Part shown: positions 21,904 to 30,958 of the stretch, piece after piece
How positions within the stretch are numbered: position 1 is the first letter of the stretch
Layout: every line of letters begins with the position of its first letter
From: Trileptium ribeirensis
Taxonomy: Eukaryota > Nematoda > Enoplea > Enoplida > Thoracostomopsidae
DNA length: 64,000 bases
Direction: 5' to 3'
Assembly (NCBI GenBank): GCA_030248225.1
Contig: JASANE010026487.1
Location: 35,464-99,463 of the forward strand
Notes under the pieces: model-generated
Seen by the model: only the letters and a program-made list of their open reading frames with translations
The model's database searches: none
Told to the model about the DNA's origin: nothing
Position numbers and translations under genes: made by a program

Positions 21904-22839
21904 ATAGTGCCCCGACACGGAGTACCGCGTGTCATTTTGTCTGACCAAGGACCAGCCTTCACGTCCGAATTATTCACGTCTGAAGCCGCCAAACTAGGAA
22001 GCCGAACAGTGTTTGCTACACCGTATCATCATCAGTGTAATGGTTTGGTGGAACGATGGAACCAAACGTTGATGGCCATGATTAAACCACTGACTGAATT
22101 GGAACCAAATAATTGGGATTCGTACGTCGATAGCGCACTTTTTGCGTACCGAACTACGGTACACATGTCAACGGGTCAAACCCCGTTTTTCCTGATGCAT
22201 GGTCGTGATCCGGACTTACCTGGAGAAAACCCGTTGTTGTCCGTAACGGAAGGCGGAAGTCCAGACCAACATGTACAAAAATTGTTGGATACGTTGACTA
22301 GCACTTGGAAAGAAGCTAGTAAGTCCGTACGCTTGGCTCAAGGCGCCTATAAGCGATATTTCGATCGAAGAGCGCGCATTCGTGACTTTTTGCCTGGAGA
22401 TGTAGTGTTAATGCGAAGGCCGGAGAAAATCGATTCTCGTAGGATCACCAACAAATTTCATCCGAATTTCGAGCGACTATATCGAGTAGTCAAGGTACAA
22501 GGTCCTAATCTGGAGGTAATACGATTAGGTGATGCGCGACGTAAAAGTAAGATGTATAATAAGAGTTTGTTTAAACATTTTGGTGGTGAGCCGCGCGATT
22601 ATTTGGAGTATGAGCAACGCTTACGCGCGATTGAAATCGATAGCGAAGAAATCGATTGGTTTTGCGGAGAATGTGGGCAGAGTTACGAAGAGGACCTCCG
22701 CGTAGGTGAAGATGACGTCAACTGGGTCGAATGTGACTCTTGCCTCGAATGGTACCATTTTCGATGTGTAAAATTGGAAAAAGAGCCTTAAACGACGTTG
22801 TGGTATTGTCCGGCCTGTGTACAGCGGTTATGTACATAA
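21904..22839 (+). CDS. pol: Element 1 integrase C-half with PHD-finger-like tail
   Basis: In-frame continuation of Pol after the TAG. It has the second catalytic aspartate (ILSDQGPAF, about 21937), the glutamate in NGLVERWNQ (about 22048), the YHHQCNG segment, and a GPY/F-like basic module near 22390-22520. The C terminus carries the first six zinc ligands of a C4HC3 PHD finger: CGEC, CDSC, then WYHFRC. A TAA at 22789 follows, and the last pair, WYCPAC, comes after it in the same frame (about 22804-22821), ending at 22839. PHD fingers read histone H3 tails, so this may guide integration-site choice the way chromodomains do in chromoviruses. The targeting role is inference; the ligand pattern is seen. 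Confidence 0.85.
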
Positions 22840-23474
22840 ACAGTAAATACTATATAATTGTGGATACTTCTTATTCTATCTTTCTATTTTCCGGTATTGA
22901 ATGAAGCATGCCAAAGTTAGAAGGCGCGTGTGGTATAGTCTTCGATGGCGATGAAGCAATGTTTTCGTTAGTTCGATGGTCGCCAATGCTGGCCCATTAG
23001 AAAGATCCGAGATGGTGGCCATGTGCACGTGAACAGGTAAATTAATTTGCCTTTACTTCTTGTTCTGTCGTTTCTACTGTCAAGCGGAGTGGACAATGAA
23101 TAACGCAATGCTGATTGTGGATCGATAGTGTTATAGTGACGAGTCAACGTCTGATAGAGATCTATAGCCGAGAACGCCCATGAGAACTTTGCGAATTCCT
23201 CGAAGGAATGGAGAATGGAAGGTGCGCGTTACAGAGGTGGAGTACTAGTTATTGTGAATCCGGCATGGTGGCTTTCGAATGGTGTGCTTTATAAACTGTT
23301 ATAAACAATTATTGCATTTTAGATTTCAGGCGATCGTTATATACCGACGGCTACTTAAACAGCGATACGGTGTGTAATCAATAACAATAATAACAATTGT
23401 CATCATATTTTGCGTTATTCATCGACCTATTCTACAACATTTTCGACAACTCCAACGTCACTACAATTACTGAA
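22840..23474 (+). promoter_or_regulatory. Element 1 inter-ORF region with candidate splice acceptor
   Basis: Non-coding gap between pol and the exonuclease gene. It repeats two leader words: tccgagatggtggccatg at 23006 and tgcgcgttacag at 23223, with a further tccggcatggtggc at 23259. A pyrimidine-leaning stretch ending tgcattttagatttcag gives a candidate 3' splice site at 23328-23329. I see no ATG between that site and 23475, so the exonuclease start would be the first ATG after the junction. Confidence 0.5.
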
Positions 23475-26357
23475 ATGACGGACTCGAATTGGGATAGAGG
23501 TAGTGAAACTGGGTCCTCAGAGGGTTCCGATTGGTTGTCCGACCTTGAGTCTGAGCAGGGAGTTAACCCTCTTGAGCGTTCACTTAACGGGATAGAACAA
23601 CAGTTAACTTGGTCAGAGGGGCAGCAAGGTCCACCATGGAAGGATCGTAACCACCCAGTATGGAATCTATATGCGTGGACCAGCGGGTTAGAAATGGTGG
23701 GTCGAGAGTGGATGCACCCCACTAGTGTAGTGGTGGTAGACGCCCGTGACCAAATTGAGTCAGCGATAGGCATTATCGAACGGTCAGCTACCAACTTAAT
23801 AGCGTGTGATATGGAAGGTGTAAACATCAGCTACCGACAACAACAGCAATTTCGAGAAGCATCGGAAAAATATTTAGACACGCCTGAGAAGGATCCGTTT
23901 GACGTCTGCTGGCGATGGTTGCCACGTAACGCACGACTCTGGGTCGATCCAAAATGGTTAGCCTATGCAGCAGGTTGGCAACGTACAGCAGCGGCTACAT
24001 TGCAAGTCGCCACGATTGAAGGAGTTGTCATCATTTTTGATTTAATGGCGCTTGGTCCGGATATGCCTGCAGCGTTATATGCGTGTATTGCGTCAGAAGC
24101 ACGACTCAAAATATGGTGGGCGATGAATAACGATGAAGGATTCTGGAACGTGCGATATTTGCAATACAATCAGCCGTTCCCACATGCTAATTCTATGGAT
24201 TTGCAAGCAGCAGTAGGTCGTCGATATAGTTTGCGACGATTTTTCTTCGTGTTTACCGGACGCATTCGACAAGATCCGACGCCGTATGGTACAACATTAT
24301 TAGGAGGAATTCGTGTACGGCAAGTCGGTCCTGGAAATTGGGTGCTAAACTTTGAAGAGTATCGACGATTCGTCCGATATAGTGCCAATGATGTCATGCT
24401 CATTGATGGAGCATTATTTATTGCACATCGACGTGGTACGCCTCCACCGATGGGACGTCACGACGTTAATCGCTTATGGCATTTGATTGAGCAATTTCCG
24501 CGCATATTTCGAGCGTTTACAACGGATGCGCGTGGCTTAACAGTACGAGTTAATCCCGACGCCGTATCAAATCGTCGTGGTTATCAAGAAAGTATTGCCG
24601 AAAAAGTGGCTCAATGTGCTGGTTATTGGCGGCGCAAGGGCCGATGGAATGTCGAAGAGCATAGCAGCCTGTATCAAGTTAACGATCAGGATAATGGCGA
24701 AGCTGCTTTCGTAATTGACCTTGGAGGAAACTTACATCGCGATACTGATCGATTATTTGCAGCAACGGCAGCGCAATTAAATCGACAATTGGGTCAAAAT
24801 ATGCGTTTGGATCCCATTGACTTGGATCATACGCCGGTTAGCGAAATTCCGGAATCCGAAATGCGCTATAATCGCGATTATCTTCCGGATGGTATGGATG
24901 AATTTAACGCATGGTATGAGGCGGAAAAACGACGACGAGCTAAGCGCAGTCGACGTCGTTCACGTATACAGCGACACCAAGATGTCGTCGCTGGTCCTGG
25001 AGATGAAACGGAGTTAGAGGAACGGCGTGAGGATATGTTCGACGAAGAAATGAACCAGCAAGCTATCCAATGGGAAACCGAGGGAGTGCCTGTGCGTGAA
25101 ATTCGCGACCGGATAATGATAGCTTATGATGAGCATTATGGCGGTGCATGTGTTGTCACCCGCCCAGCTGTATTGCAACGTTTGGATCGTCAGGTATTAC
25201 GGGAAGAAGACGCAGTTTCTAATGCTTCATCAGCTGCTACAACACCGCCTGCGGTTCGCACACCGGAACCTGCATCAGATGACTCGGTACGCATAATAGG
25301 ATCTGTAACGGTCACTGCTAGTCCCGTAGATCCTGTCCAATACCATTCTACTTGGGTCGAAAACGAGCAGATTGCTCATGAAAACCAGCGAAAGTGTCAG
25401 AAAATGGGAGGATTAGCAGCGCAGGAAAGCCTAGCAACCCTGATGGGGATTACTGTAGCTTCGGAATCCGTGACTGAGTCGGTTGGTAGAAGGAAAACCC
25501 CCTTACGGATTGTGAGTGTAGATTCGTCCGCAGTAACATTACCAGCTCAGGAAACAATGGATCAATCCACGTTAAGTAGGATACGGTCTGAATCAGAAAC
25601 GGCGGTAGTGTCCTCGAGTGGGTTAACTTTACCAGTGTCTTCCGCGTCTAGTTTAGTAACAGTAGCTCAAGCTGAGCCCGCGATGTCAGATATTGTGCCA
25701 ATGACGGTACGACCAGTTAGGGGACGAGGGAGAGCTAGTATTATGTTCCCATCTAGCCTTCCCCAGTCGGCGCGTATGCGTTTGTCGCACGCTATTCGAG
25801 CGCCGTTTCAACAGCCTATTTCAGTGGTGAATCCAGCACGACCGCGTGTCATGGATATGCTCACTAATCAACTAGTTACTGTCGCCTACGAGCACGTTCA
25901 ACAACAAGAACAAGTTGCGGCTGTTGCCGAACAACCGCCTACTACAATGGTTACGAGTGGTCAAGAAATTTCGCCTTCGTTGCACATTGAATTGCAGTTG
26001 AGAAATTTACGTGGTACGGAGTTAGCACAAGTGCGTGAACAATTACAACAAGCCGTACCTCCATCAGCAGTGCAATTAGATGGTATGCTGTTAATGCAAC
26101 AAATGCAATTGAATACACGAGTCGATACTGCGTTGCATTATTTGCGTCGAATGGACGAAAGCTACCGAGCTCAATTGGAAGCCCGGCAAATGGAACTCGA
26201 TCACGCACATCGTCAGAATGCTGAACTCAAACTGCGATTACGAGAGAGAGTCGCCGGAACGCAAAACGCGGGGAACGCAAACCAAAAAGAAAACGCAACG
26301 AACTGCAAGTCGTCAAGCGCGTGCAGAACGTCGGTACGACTACGAAAAAGTAACTAG
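23475..26357 (+). CDS. Element 1 accessory protein with DEDDy 3'-5' exonuclease domain (first frame)
   Basis: The ATG at 23475 (MTDSNWDRG) is chosen because the longer frame upstream lacks an ATG. Within the first 320 codons lie all five landmarks of an RNase D/EXD1-type DEDDy exonuclease. Exo I is ACDMEGV (Asp and Glu, codons 112 and 114). Exo II is KIWWAMNND (final Asp, codon 220), with NSMDLQAAV downstream, a usual family feature. Exo III is YSANDVML (Tyr 302 and Asp 306). Such enzymes use two metal ions to trim RNA or DNA from the 3' end. The remaining ~640 residues are a basic patch (KRRRAKRSRRRSRIQRH), a long S/T/P-rich region and a helical Q/R-rich end. The frame closes at 26357, but similar sequence continues in the +1 frame from about 26218. 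The gene occupies the position of env. Substrate unknown. Confidence 0.8.
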   Translation: MTDSNWDRGSETGSSEGSDWLSDLESEQGVNPLERSLNGIEQQLTWSEGQQGPPWKDRNHPVWNLYAWTSGLEMVGREWMHPTSVVVVDARDQIESAIGIIERSATNLIACDMEGVNISYRQQQQFREASEKYLDTPEKDPFDVCWRWLPRNARLWVDPKWLAYAAGWQRTAAATLQVATIEGVVIIFDLMALGPDMPAALYACIASEARLKIWWAMNNDEGFWNVRYLQYNQPFPHANSMDLQAAVGRRYSLRRFFFVFTGRIRQDPTPYGTTLLGGIRVRQVGPGNWVLNFEEYRRFVRYSANDVMLIDGALFIAHRRGTPPPMGRHDVNRLWHLIEQFPRIFRAFTTDARGLTVRVNPDAVSNRRGYQESIAEKVAQCAGYWRRKGRWNVEEHSSLYQVNDQDNGEAAFVIDLGGNLHRDTDRLFAATAAQLNRQLGQNMRLDPIDLDHTPVSEIPESEMRYNRDYLPDGMDEFNAWYEAEKRRRAKRSRRRSRIQRHQDVVAGPGDETELEERREDMFDEEMNQQAIQWETEGVPVREIRDRIMIAYDEHYGGACVVTRPAVLQRLDRQVLREEDAVSNASSAATTPPAVRTPEPASDDSVRIIGSVTVTASPVDPVQYHSTWVENEQIAHENQRKCQKMGGLAAQESLATLMGITVASESVTESVGRRKTPLRIVSVDSSAVTLPAQETMDQSTLSRIRSESETAVVSSSGLTLPVSSASSLVTVAQAEPAMSDIVPMTVRPVRGRGRASIMFPSSLPQSARMRLSHAIRAPFQQPISVVNPARPRVMDMLTNQLVTVAYEHVQQQEQVAAVAEQPPTTMVTSGQEISPSLHIELQLRNLRGTELAQVREQLQQAVPPSAVQLDGMLLMQQMQLNTRVDTALHYLRRMDESYRAQLEARQMELDHAHRQNAELKLRLRERVAGTQNAGNANQKENATNCKSSSACRTSVRLRKSN

Positions 26358-27552
26358 CGAGTCCAGCGATAGTGATCGTGAAGCGAGACGACGACAGCGA
26401 GGTAAACAACGTGCCTCATCAGTTATTGTACCACGACAGCGACAGGAAGTAGTTCATCATGTGGAGCAACAATCAACGTCGGCAGCAACTTTTGCGCCGT
26501 CTTTCACGTCAACGCCAGCCGTGTCAACGTTAACGGTGGCTACAGAGAAACAAAGAAAGGCTAGCGATGTGGAAATTTTTGAGGAGGCATCAGCTGTTAC
26601 GCCCACGAAAGTGGTTTCAACGGCATCGGAGGAACAAGGAGCGACTGCTATTGCAGCAGTGCCACCGGCTGTGCAACCAGCGTCATCACAACGCGATGCT
26701 GGTCAATTAGCGCTACCGAGCGAACGACGAAGTGGAACGGAGATGACTTCACTACATTTCAATGGTAATGACTTACGAACCGGTCGTATTACACCGTTTG
26801 GTAACCGGTTAATTTACCACTACTTCACGTTTTATCAACCTGGGTTCAATGAGCCAATGCCACAACGTATGAACATGTTGTATCAGTATCTGCGTGATGA
26901 ATTGAAACGCGAATTCAAGCAAATTGGTGAACGTGGACGGCATATTAGCGAACGTGATTTAATTGACATTTTCTTCAAATGGGAAGAACGCGTTCGAAAT
27001 ATTATTTTTCAAAAACAGTGGGACGTTATTATTACGCCAGAACTATACGATCTTTTCGTACGTCGATTAGCGAATATGATACGTGGCTTCGTTTACGAAA
27101 TGCTGCGACGGCGCAGCATTGCGATACAGTATTTCCCACAACTACTTTTTACTGGCTTTAGTCGACGAAAATGGGAAAGCGACGTCCAACGCGATATGCG
27201 ACGTTACGCTGATACGCGATCGGGAATCTCGAGTCAAGTAGCCCGAGTTCGTGACTATGTTTTTCTGAACACGGATTATCAGCGTCTACGCGACGAAGTT
27301 GACAGGTTGGAAAGTCAACTCAATGACCAACAAACGCAGGGAGACCCAGCGCACGAGCAACGGGAACAATTACAACAACTGATTGCTCGAGTTTCGAGAC
27401 AAACGCGACAACAATTTTCTGCTGCGTTCTTGAACGAACTGCAATTCGTTACACAATGGTATGATCGACGTCACGATTGTCCAGGGCAACCATTATCTAT
27501 GCCCCTGGAACACGATTGGCCGCTATATTTGCCGAAACCACGTCGGAACTAA
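26218..27552 (+). CDS. Element 1 accessory protein, C-terminal part (second frame)
   Basis: This overlaps the end of the exonuclease frame by 140 nt in the +1 frame. The helical charged sequence of the first frame continues better here (from about 26250), so a one-base frame change is the simplest explanation, with one original protein of roughly 1,350 residues. Contents: an arginine/lysine-rich segment, a T/A/P/S-rich linker, then from about 26750 a compact helical block with FTFYQPGFNEPMPQRMNM and RRLANMIRGFVYEMLRRR, and a final coiled-coil-like stretch (RLRDEVDRLESQLND). I recognise no family. The basic composition suggests nucleic-acid binding or particle association. Confidence 0.65.
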   Translation: MLNSNCDYERESPERKTRGTQTKKKTQRTASRQARAERRYDYEKVTSESSDSDREARRRQRGKQRASSVIVPRQRQEVVHHVEQQSTSAATFAPSFTSTPAVSTLTVATEKQRKASDVEIFEEASAVTPTKVVSTASEEQGATAIAAVPPAVQPASSQRDAGQLALPSERRSGTEMTSLHFNGNDLRTGRITPFGNRLIYHYFTFYQPGFNEPMPQRMNMLYQYLRDELKREFKQIGERGRHISERDLIDIFFKWEERVRNIIFQKQWDVIITPELYDLFVRRLANMIRGFVYEMLRRRSIAIQYFPQLLFTGFSRRKWESDVQRDMRRYADTRSGISSQVARVRDYVFLNTDYQRLRDEVDRLESQLNDQQTQGDPAHEQREQLQQLIARVSRQTRQQFSAAFLNELQFVTQWYDRRHDCPGQPLSMPLEHDWPLYLPKPRRN

Positions 27553-28637
27553 AACAATGGTTACTGTTGTTAATTTTCGTCAATCGGGCGCTGCAATAAA
27601 CAATAAAAGTTATAACTTTAAAAAGTATTAGTATAACCCTACTAATTGTGACGTCATAGGTTAACATTTTGAGTTATCGCGAACGTTTAATATCGATTTT
27701 TAATACGTCGCGAATTTGATTTCGAACAATTACGATAATGAACACTATGGAACTATTGTGGAGTCCTGAATGGCAGGAACTCTTTCATTTGGTATTTCGA
27801 TAATACAACGACAATTCCGGTTAACAATTTTATGTTACGCCGCATTATGAGTCCTGAGTTGCAGGAACTCTTATCGACATTTTGTATTTCGCCATGGTCG
27901 AGATGGACAATTTAATTTTGCCTCGTCATGATCGAATACAACAATGGCAACAACTATTAAGGATATTGACATTGTATGGAATAGACATTGTGAATTTAAT
28001 ACCGTTTGTCTGTATATTTTTCTTATATTTTTCTCGTATATACATTTTGTTATAGGAACTTGTAGCTACGATTAATTTTTCGCCTCGTCATGCCTCGTCG
28101 TGGATGGATAAATGATGTGTGCCTGCAGTAATTCCATTATTCGTCAACAATAACAATATGTACTGTGTTAATATATATGACGAATCGAGCTAGACTCGTT
28201 AAATTGGTAAATTGAGGGTAGCCCGTATTGATTTGTATTACTTATTTTCAGCATAACTTGTGCTATATTGTGCCTTTAGGAAAATTCCATATTATTTTTC
28301 ATTCACAAAATTTACAAAAACTTCATAAAAATTTAAATAATTATAAAATCCAAAAACAACAAAAACTTACAAAATTCCAAAAATTTTCTATTTTTCACTT
28401 ATTTTTATTTTGTCATAATTCTTGTCACCTTATTTTTGCTCATAATAAGTGTACGTGTATTGCCATAATAACGTTGGGTTTCCAAACAATTGGAGCTTTC
28501 ATTTATATATATTTGATGTTACTTGTCATATTATTTGTCATCACTTGTTATCAATATTTGCCATTACTTGTTATTCATATTTGTTATTACTTGTTTTCAG
28601 GTTATTTTTACCCATGCCGGGACGTCATGGGCTTACT
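27553..28637 (+). other. Element 1 3' non-coding region
   Basis: About 1.1 kb between the accessory gene and the polypurine tract. It holds two similar stem-loops (27761-27870), a 131-nt G-free stretch (28281-28411) and a short-period repeat of acttgttat/atttgtcat words near 28515-28600. Long open frames near 28228-28823 come from biased composition, not coding. Confidence 0.6.
27761..27870 (+). repeat. Pair of near-identical stem-loops
   Basis: gagtcctg-aatgg-caggaactc (27761-27782) and gagtcctg-agttg-caggaactc (27849-27870) have the same 8-bp stem with one bulged base and different loops, 88 bp apart. Stem kept and loop changed is what an RNA structure would show; packaging, export or 3'-end roles are possible but untested. 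Confidence 0.6.
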
Positions 28638-28645
28638 AAGGGGGG
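28638..28645 (+). promoter_or_regulatory. Element 1 polypurine tract
   Basis: aagggggg lies directly before the 3' LTR. It would survive RNase H digestion and prime plus-strand DNA synthesis. Confidence 0.85.
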
Positions 28646-30953
28646 TGTTGGGGCTGGTGCCTTTTTCACCACAAAATTTTTCTTTTTCTTTTTCCATAAA
28701 AGCCGCCCCCACGCCGCCCTGGTATTCCCTGTCGCCCTCGGCATGGCATATGAGCGTAATATGTACGGAAACTTATATATATCCTACTATATATATACTA
28801 TATATATTATATATATAATATAAAACTAGCTATGTATTTACCTATAAATATATAAAATATATTATATTTAATAAAATCCCAAAATTCTACCCAAAATCCC
28901 TTTTTCTTCTTTTTTCCTATTTTTCTACAAAAATTCAAACCCCTCCCTCTCACCCAAACCTCCACCAATCTCCCTAAAATTTTCATATCTTTTTCCCATC
29001 ACTACCCCTAACCATATATTAAACCCCCTCCTTCCCTTTCTTCTTATTTCCTATAAATTTACCCTTTCCAAAAATATCCTTTTTCTTTCCTTTTTCTCCA
29101 TTTTTCAAACATTCCCCATTCCCTCAAAACTCCACCCCCATCCCCCAAATTTTAATATCCTTTTTCACTTACCACCCATATTCATATATCTACTCCACCG
29201 CTTTCCCACCTTTCTATTTTCTATAAATTTCCACTTTCCAAAATTCTCATTTTTCTTCAACTTTTTACAATTTACAAACATCTCCCATTTTCTAAATACT
29301 TAACCCTCACTCCTCAAATTTCCAATTTCAACTCCCCTACCTACTCCCTTCATCATATTAAAATTTCGCAATCCCCCTCTCTCTACTTTTCTCAAACCAC
29401 ACCCCAACTTTCCACCCTTTTCTCATTTCAAATTTTTCTTTAAAATCCTTTCTAAATTATATAAATATATATCAAATATATTATTATATTCGTGGCAAGC
29501 GCGTATATTTTAATACAGCACAGGGTACTGTCGGTTGCGCCTATGTAGCGATATTATTATCACTAATTATTTACTTGTTCTTGTGTTGAATTTTGAATTA
29601 AGATACAGTGATGATTATGTATAATAGTTATGATGGTTGTAGTTGTTTGGAGTTTAGTTAATGACTTAGCTATGTTTTAGGGATTTTGTCATAGTTTAGA
29701 CTACGTGTCGTTTGGCTTGTTCAAATTCGCTCGAGGATGTTTATTGTTTTTTTGCGACATAGAGTTTTTGCACCTAGCGTGGACTACGCTGAGATTAAGA
29801 GAAAATTCGAAGATTACAAGTGTTGGCGAAATGCGTTAGCTACAGTATTAGGAGTTTCAACCACACGGCGTGTAATTTTAAACGGGCTTTCTTCACAATT
29901 TCCATTGTTATAGAACTAATAGGCGTCAACTGACGAGGAAAGGCGTAGCGATTTTATACCGTTTTTTCCTTTTCTCTCTCAGCTTAAAGCAATCTGCGAG
30001 TTACTCGAGTATAGTATGGACATATAACGAGTTAGTTGTGTTACACTCGAAATCAATATGGATTTACTTGGAGGCCGACTGCGTTTTATCCGAGATGGTT
30101 CTTATCCGGTTGTTGCTATATGGTTATTGCGGTAGCACTGTTTATATTTTATTAGTTACCGACGATTACTAGCCAGTAGGCGGTAGTTAGCGAAGTCTTC
30201 GAAGCGAAGGCAACGAATTCTTTCGGATTGAATTGTTATCGATTTACATTACTAGAAGTCTAAAGCGTGTTTATCAGCGCCAATAGCGACTGTAATTTTG
30301 GGATTTAAACTGCCTGTCAACATGATTCATCTAAGTAGCGGCTCAACTACGGTGCTGGTTCATTATGTAAAGAGTGGTTAATATGCTGAGGACTTTGCTA
30401 TGGACACGTAATATTCCCTTATACTAATTACCATTCGTTTGCGTATTATTTACGGGTCGTGTAATACGGCATTGATAAGATCACGAGCTCGGAGTGCCAC
30501 GGTTGTTTGTCTGTAAACCGAATTCTAAATAAAGTTTGTGGTATCAAACTCGGGTTCAGGTTTAGGTGGTTTTCCTTTTTATTGGTGACCCTTAACGGAT
30601 ACGTCATTCTGGACTGTCGTAAAAGATTGGCACTTCGGGTTTCTGGTAAATAAATGTTTGCGACCCTTCGGCTGTTATTGACGTATTGAAAAGAGCGTAA
30701 TAAAGCTACATTGGTAAGCACTGAGCTCTTAAAGTCGCAGAAGAATCCCCGAAATAGTAAAATAGTAGACATTAGGAGTTATTGTCACCACTTCTCTGGT
30801 ACGTCAGACCACGAGGTCACGCACCCCAGCTACTCGTACGTTATTTATTGGTGGCCTAATTTATATCTTTCGTGTGTTATAGTAGTGTCTGGGGGTCGGA
30901 GCGTCGCGTAAGCACGAAGCTACACCGCCGCAGAAAAAGATTAAGCTCCGACA
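28646..30953 (+). repeat. Element 1 3' LTR (2,308 bp)
   Basis: Same start and end as the 5' LTR, without the MITE, so it represents the original LTR length. Its almost G-free block is at 28835-29491. It is followed by the taata target duplication at 30954-30958. Confidence 0.93.
28835..29491 (+). repeat. 657-nt almost G-free block in 3' LTR
   Basis: Again exactly 657 nt between flanking Gs, with only two internal Gs (29200 and 29368). Neither is shared with the 5' copy, and the two Gs of the 5' copy are A here. Confidence 0.9.
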
Positions 30954-30958
30954 TAATA

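Larger units (their letters stand above)
13547..30953 (+). mobile_element. Element 1: 17.4-kb Ty3/Gypsy LTR retrotransposon with exonuclease gene
   Basis: Direct LTRs start tgttggggctgg and end ctccgaca, in TG...CA form. A 5-bp target-site duplication, taata, lies at 13542-13546 and 30954-30958. A polypurine tract, aagggggg, sits directly before the 3' LTR. Internal order: leader, Gag (16596-18339 and zinc knuckle 2), Pol (PR-RT-RNaseH-IN-PHD, to about 22839), then a ~1,350-codon accessory gene with a DEDDy exonuclease domain. Aligning the two LTRs by eye finds roughly two to three dozen substitutions over 2.3 kb, so the insertion is fairly young. Coding lesions: a frame change near 17785, TAG at 18337 and 21901, TAA at 22789, and a frame change near 26250. 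Confidence 0.93.

Noticed and set aside
23397..23474. Extended N terminus of the exonuclease protein
   Set aside because: It would have to begin at TTG. The first ATG is at 23475 and lies downstream of a plausible splice acceptor.
28228..28823. 196-aa and 124-aa open frames before and into the 3' LTR of Element 1
   Set aside because: Low-complexity, hydrophobic by composition (T/A-rich), overlapping in two frames and crossing the polypurine tract and LTR start.
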